Shown: positions 59,488 through 64,000 of the stretch, piece after piece
How positions within the stretch are numbered: position 1 is the first letter of the stretch
How the letters are laid out: each line of letters begins with the position of its first letter
Position numbers and translations under genes: made by a program
DNA from: Ifrita kowaldi
Taxonomy: Eukaryota > Chordata > Aves > Passeriformes > Cinclosomatidae
Reading direction: 5' to 3'
Length of the DNA stretch: 64,000 nucleotides
Assembly (NCBI GenBank): GCA_013398055.1
Contig: VZRS01009654.1
Location: forward strand, 1,138,763-1,202,762
Notes under the pieces: model-generated
What the model was told of the DNA's origin: nothing
Database searches by the model: none
The model's input: the letters and a program-made list of their open reading frames with translations, nothing else

Positions 59488-60374
59488 GTTAGCAGCAGAA
59501 GTACAGTTAGGGGATAGGGGGTCTTAAAGTGCAGATTTACTGTACCTTTCATGACATCAGGACCCCTGGGTATTGTGCATGTCCAGTGACACACAGGTAG
59601 TTGCTTGCTACTGTCCCATTTGGATTGTGATGGTGTCCACTCACAGCCTTTGGCTTCTGGCCACCTACATAATTCCCTACCAATTTAGTGTTGTTCCTAG
59701 GGAGAGGTCAAGGATGAGTCTGGGAAGCAAGCCCTGGCTTGCCAGCCAGAGGCAAGGGGTTGGTGCTGGGTGGAGGAGCATTCTGTGATGGTGTGATGCT
59801 CCTGGATGGAATCACTCTGGTGTGACCAGAGGAAAAGCTTTGAAAACACAGACTGTACTTCCCATTTCAATCAGTCACTGACTAATAGCCTTCTGCCAGG
59901 CGTTGGGAGGTTTCATCCAATCAGGGGATCCAGCTGTGGAGGATAATGGTTTTTGTGATAACAGGTGATAAGGCAGGAGAAGATTATTTCCATCCTTCCT
60001 TAGCATACTGATCCTTCTGTGGTTTATCTACTTGTGTTTATATGCTAGAAAGCCGCAAATGAATTCTTGCTCCTCTGAGGCTGAAGGGCCATGATAAAGC
60101 AATACAGAAATGGTTTTTCCCTTTATGCTGTTCCCAAATAATCTCTAGCTATTTTCCAGTTACAAGGTCTATATTATGTGATGCTGGAAGGGATGGAATA
60201 AAGGATAGCTAGGGAATGTATCTGTAATTCAGGCAGTTAGGAAAATCACCCTGTGGCCTGCAAATACAGCATTTTTGTTCTATTACCGTCACAGCCACAA
60301 TATCAGACTCTTCAGAAGTATTGTATGCAGGAGGTAGCCACATCAGGTCTTCCTTTACTGTGCATATTGACAGC

Positions 60375-60388
60375 AATAAATAAATAAA
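60375..60388 (+). terminator. Overlapping AATAAA signals
   Basis: Three overlapping AATAAA hexamers (60375, 60379, 60383) lie about 2.3 kb after the PLEKHD1 stop. They may be a distal poly(A) site or simply an AAAT microsatellite. Confidence 0.35.
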
Positions 60389-60395
60389 AGTTATG

Positions 60396-63300
60396 CTGAC
60401 ACTAGAATGAATTCCTGTGTGTTCTTGATACACGGTCACCAAAATGATGTTAAATTGTCTCTGCAGGAGTTCAATTGTGACTCTCACTTACTTCCAGTGC
60501 AATTCCTCCGCTTCACTGAGTTGTGTTATGTGCTTAACATCACCTCTCAGAAGGACTGGCTGTACGTGAAAAGCTGTCACCCTTGCTACCCACTTCCACT
60601 TTTAAATTGTGTATAAAGTTAAAGCAGAATCTCAAGAAGAAAGCTCCCGCTTGCTTACCTGAAGACAGTGAACAACTCTGTGTGCAACCAGCGAGACGTG
60701 CCCTGAGCCACCTGTGAGGAGGTGCTTTCCCTCAGTCATTCCCTGCTGCACAGGAATCTACTACCCTGTAATTTCCCCAGCAGAGTCAGCAGGGAGCTGT
60801 GTCTGTGCACCACAGCATCCTCGTTGAGTGACTGTCTCCTTTCAAAGGACACAGAAATTACTGATTTCAATGTTCTCTGTGTATTTTTAACGCAATGCAG
60901 TACCAGGAAGATGGCTTAGGGAGCAACTCACCTCTGTTCAAATAACCTCCACCAGTAACCCTAAATTGCTTTCTCCTGCTGGGAAAACTGGGAACGAGGT
61001 AATAACTTCCTCCACTGAGAAGAGTTCTCTAACTTGTTCTCTTGTGTCTGAGGACAGAAGAAAATATAGGATGGTTTGCACCTTTAAGGTTTCACTTCAG
61101 GAGTTGCAGAACAGCTAGCCTGGCTCTGAAAAGCCTTTGGCCATTCTTCCACCACCTTCTGGGTAACATCCGGGAACTTCTTTGCCCTCTGAAGACTTTC
61201 CCTGTTCCTGTCGGAGACACTGCCAAATGTGAAGCCTGCTGATTCTCCTCTGCATTGTCTTGGCTACTTTTCACAGTGTGAAGGATGGCTCCTGTTAAAG
61301 GTTCAATTAACTTTAAGGGTTTAAGGGCTAACCTCATTCTCCTTGTAAGATGCACAGGCTGTTTCAGTCCCTAGTGAAGAAGCGTGGTTCCTGCTGAAGG
61401 ACAGGGGTTTCGCAGCTCCCCTGGTGCCCACTGCCCCAAGGCTTTGCTCTTGCACAGAAGTAAATTGCAGAGAAAGGAAGGCAGCCCTAGCCCTGCTGCC
61501 CCCAGTCTGTGCTGCTTCTAAAGCAGGGGAAGTGGATAAGAAATGGAAATTGCCCTCAGGGTCAGAAGTCAGTAATAAAGGATAAATGGTTGCTGGTGAG
61601 TGTTGTGCATTGCTGTGCATGGCACACAAGTGACACAGGCTGGTAGCAGTTTTCAGCTACAAAGTATGGCTTTTTTTTTAGCTCCACATAGTAGGTAGGC
61701 TTTCTGCTTAGGACTTAGTGTAATATTAGTGTATCTCTTCGGAAATAAGATGAGAGATTTCCATGGGAACAGCCTGTTTTGAATACTTTTCAGTGCAGTC
61801 ACTTTTTGTGGTTCTTAGAGGGACAGAAGCTGGCTCATGTTGTATCTAAGGAGGAGTTTGCTCCCAGGAAGTGACCATGCTCCGAAAGTCTTGTCCAAGG
61901 CAGGGGCTTGCCTGGACACTCGGTGCTCCTTGGTGCTGGTGTGCCTGTGAAGGATGCATTAATTCTGGCATCTTCTTCCTCATGCACAAGGACAACTCTG
62001 CAGTTTTTCACCTAGGCCATGTACAATTTCTTACCCTCCTAGTCTGAGCATGGCTTTGAATGGATGAAACGGCCAAGCCAGAGGAATTGTGTAGTGAGTC
62101 ACCTGAGAGCTGGGTCTGAGGTGGCCTGGTGGGGTGACGGTCACCGTGAGTTCAGCCACTGCATATGGTTTGTTGAACAACCTGCAGTGTCTTTCTGTGC
62201 ATTAACATCCCTTTTTCTGTATTAAGTAACACTTACTTCTTACTGCAAGCTTAACACTCCCTAGCCAAAATGCAGAAAGATCCAACGGGGTACTCAGTCA
62301 GGTCTGTGAGTCCTTCCTGCTCTCTGCAGGATACACTGTAGTGCTTGAACCAACACACAGATTTCGGAGTTTTTTCAGTGTTGGCAGACCTGGCACTTCA
62401 GAGGAATAAAAATGATAAAGGCTGTTTTGTGGGGATAACAAAGGCACCTTTTGCTAACTCAGAGGTGTTGCAATAAATAACTCAGCAGGGTCATGTGCTC
62501 TTATTTTGCTGTATCCTGAAAAGTGCAAACTTTGCATTGCTTAAAATACTAAGTGAACTCTGCTTACCCTTGAGTTCTTCTTGACTGCACCCCTGCCTCA
62601 AACCTCTCTGTGGAAACCACCCAAGAGTGAAGGAATATGTCCTCTCCTAGAGCTGCTCTCCTCGTTGGTTTCTTCATCATTAATTCTGGGGCGGGAGAGA
62701 GCTCCTGTTTTCCTGTTCCTCCACACATCAGTGGCTGCCCACAGGAGATGCAGCCCCTGCCTCTCCAACATGAGGAAAACAGGTTCTGGTTTTTGTTGTG
62801 GGTTTTTTTTTCTAAGTTCTGCAAAACAGGAATTAATATTTTTGGCATTTCTATGTTAATAAGGAGGCTCAAAAACAAGCTGTTTTGGTGGGTGTGAGAA
62901 AACTGACTTCCTGCAATGGAATTAGACCCTGTTCAAAAGAGGTGCTGGCTCTCTTGATGGAATATGGCTGGAGGCTTGTGTCAGTCACTGCTGAAAGCAT
63001 GGCCATGACCAAGCCAACAGCATGTTTGGCAGGACTTTGTCTTTGGGACAGTTCACAAGCACTCAAGGTCCCTGGGTGGCAGAGATGGGCTGTGCTTTTA
63101 GGTGCACTAATCTTACCAGCAACAAAAATGACACAGCAAAAAGGTGGGAATGCTGTGGCTTTTGTAGCAAAGTAGAGGAGCAGGCTTTTTTTAATGCAAA
63201 TATTGCCAGAAATTGATTGGATTGTAACTTGCCTGGGAGTAGCCACTGTTTTAACTTCTCCTTTCCCTTCCTGATCCTGCCAAAGGCACACCACATATGC

Positions 63301-64000
63301 TTGTTGCAGGCAATGGGAAGGTGAGGAGGCTTCAAGAGGAATGAGATTGAAAGGTAGGAGTGCAGCAGGTGTAACTAAAGGCTGGAGCACTGCTGACAGA
63401 CGGTGTGTTTCAAAAACAAACCGTGTGGTATGGCAAGTGCATTTCAATAACCTAAAGACAGCTGTTCGATTTCCCGGTAAGCAAAAAGCTTCCTGAGTCT
63501 AACCAAGGGGTCCATCCAGCCCCAGGTGCTCAGAGGAAAGGGGTCTGCAGCTAAGGCCTCTTCCCTCTCCCCAGTTTAGATGAGGCATGCCCTGTGCTGC
63601 AGGGATATGATCCCTGTGATGCAGGGACATGGCTTACAGTTATTCTTTGTGGGTAGCTGTGTTTATGCAGAGGCTGCTCAGGGGAGCAGAAGTCAATCGT
63701 TTGGTGCTGGAAAGGTTTTGGGTATCTGAACACGGACTGGAAGAGATTGGAAATTCCTGCAACTCTCAGGGGATTTGGATTTTCAGAGACTCCTCTAGCC
63801 TGGAGCAGCAGCCCTCTAGATCCCTCTCTGATCAAGTGTGTGGTACTTCAGAGAGATGCTGCAGCCCATGGAGGGATGTGGGGAATGGCAGTGAAGGCAG
63901 ACACTGTTTTTCTTTCTTCTTCTGCTCCTTCTCCTTAATTTCTCCTGCAATGGTTTCCTCCCTTACACAAACACAGATCAAGTGTGGTTTAATGTGGAAC
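60396..64000. other. Downstream intergenic sequence
   Basis: No gene, repeat or RNA is recognised. In human the next gene is CCDC177 on the opposite strand, an essentially single-exon GC-rich gene. No long ORF resembling it is present here, so it lies beyond the window or is missing. The longest open frame on the minus strand (62869-63447) has no domain or conservation that I recognise. Confidence 0.6.

Larger units (their letters stand above)
58085..60395 (+). other. PLEKHD1: PLEKHD1 probable 3'UTR
   Basis: This is non-coding sequence following the stop. Candidate poly(A) signals cluster at 59455-59487 (three AATAAA) and 60375-60388 (three overlapping AATAAA). The true end needs RNA evidence. 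Confidence 0.5.

Noticed and set aside
62869..63447. A 192-codon open frame on the minus strand downstream of PLEKHD1
   Set aside because: It shows no recognisable domain, no splice partners and no conserved composition. A frame of this length occurs by chance in 64 kb of vertebrate DNA.
1..64000. CRISPR arrays, tRNA/rRNA genes, viral or endogenous retroviral genes, bacterial-type operons
   Set aside because: None were seen on either strand. The window is ordinary avian-type gene, intron and CR1 sequence.

Overview
This is a vertebrate nuclear genome window, almost certainly avian. The evidence is two multi-exon genes with GT-AG introns that run collinear with human 14q24, interspersed repeats that are all CR1-type LINE fragments (some in the CR1 style with a 3' end reading 'TCTGTGA'), no mammalian SINEs, and compact introns. 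I see no prokaryotic genes, CRISPR arrays, tRNAs, rRNAs or intact mobile elements, and no undescribed multi-gene system. The most valuable observations concern assembly structure and a few candidate regulatory elements.

Layout. 1-2123: a GC-rich promoter region and exon 1 of SLC39A9, present twice (242-1108 and 1257-2123). The copies differ at about 11 positions and are separated by single Ns (1109, 1256) and a stranded 146-bp GC-rich piece. That piece looks like the start-codon exon of the divergent neighbour ERH on the minus strand. 1458-16506: the complete SLC39A9 (ZIP9 zinc transporter / membrane androgen receptor) coding sequence in 7 exons, 305 codons, followed by a 3'UTR of uncertain length. 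About 17.5-31.6 kb: intergenic. It holds a second tandem duplication joined at a single N (21386-22570 and 22572-23756, one mismatch seen), three CR1 fragments and a p53-type palindromic element. 31717-58084: the complete PLEKHD1 (PH domain plus coiled coil) coding sequence in 13 exons, 503 codons. Two CR1 fragments in sense and one in antisense lie in its introns, and there is a 21-N gap inside a poly-T tract in intron 7. 58085-64000: the PLEKHD1 3'UTR and downstream sequence with clustered AATAAA signals and no recognisable further gene.

The order ERH (minus) - SLC39A9 (plus) - PLEKHD1 (plus) matches the known human arrangement, so the window is ordinary conserved synteny. All exon boundaries were placed by hand from splice consensus, reading-frame continuity and recall of the vertebrate protein families; no alignment was run. 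The two genes are not known to share a pathway: one is a Golgi/plasma-membrane zinc carrier, the other a poorly characterised cytoplasmic PH/coiled-coil protein.
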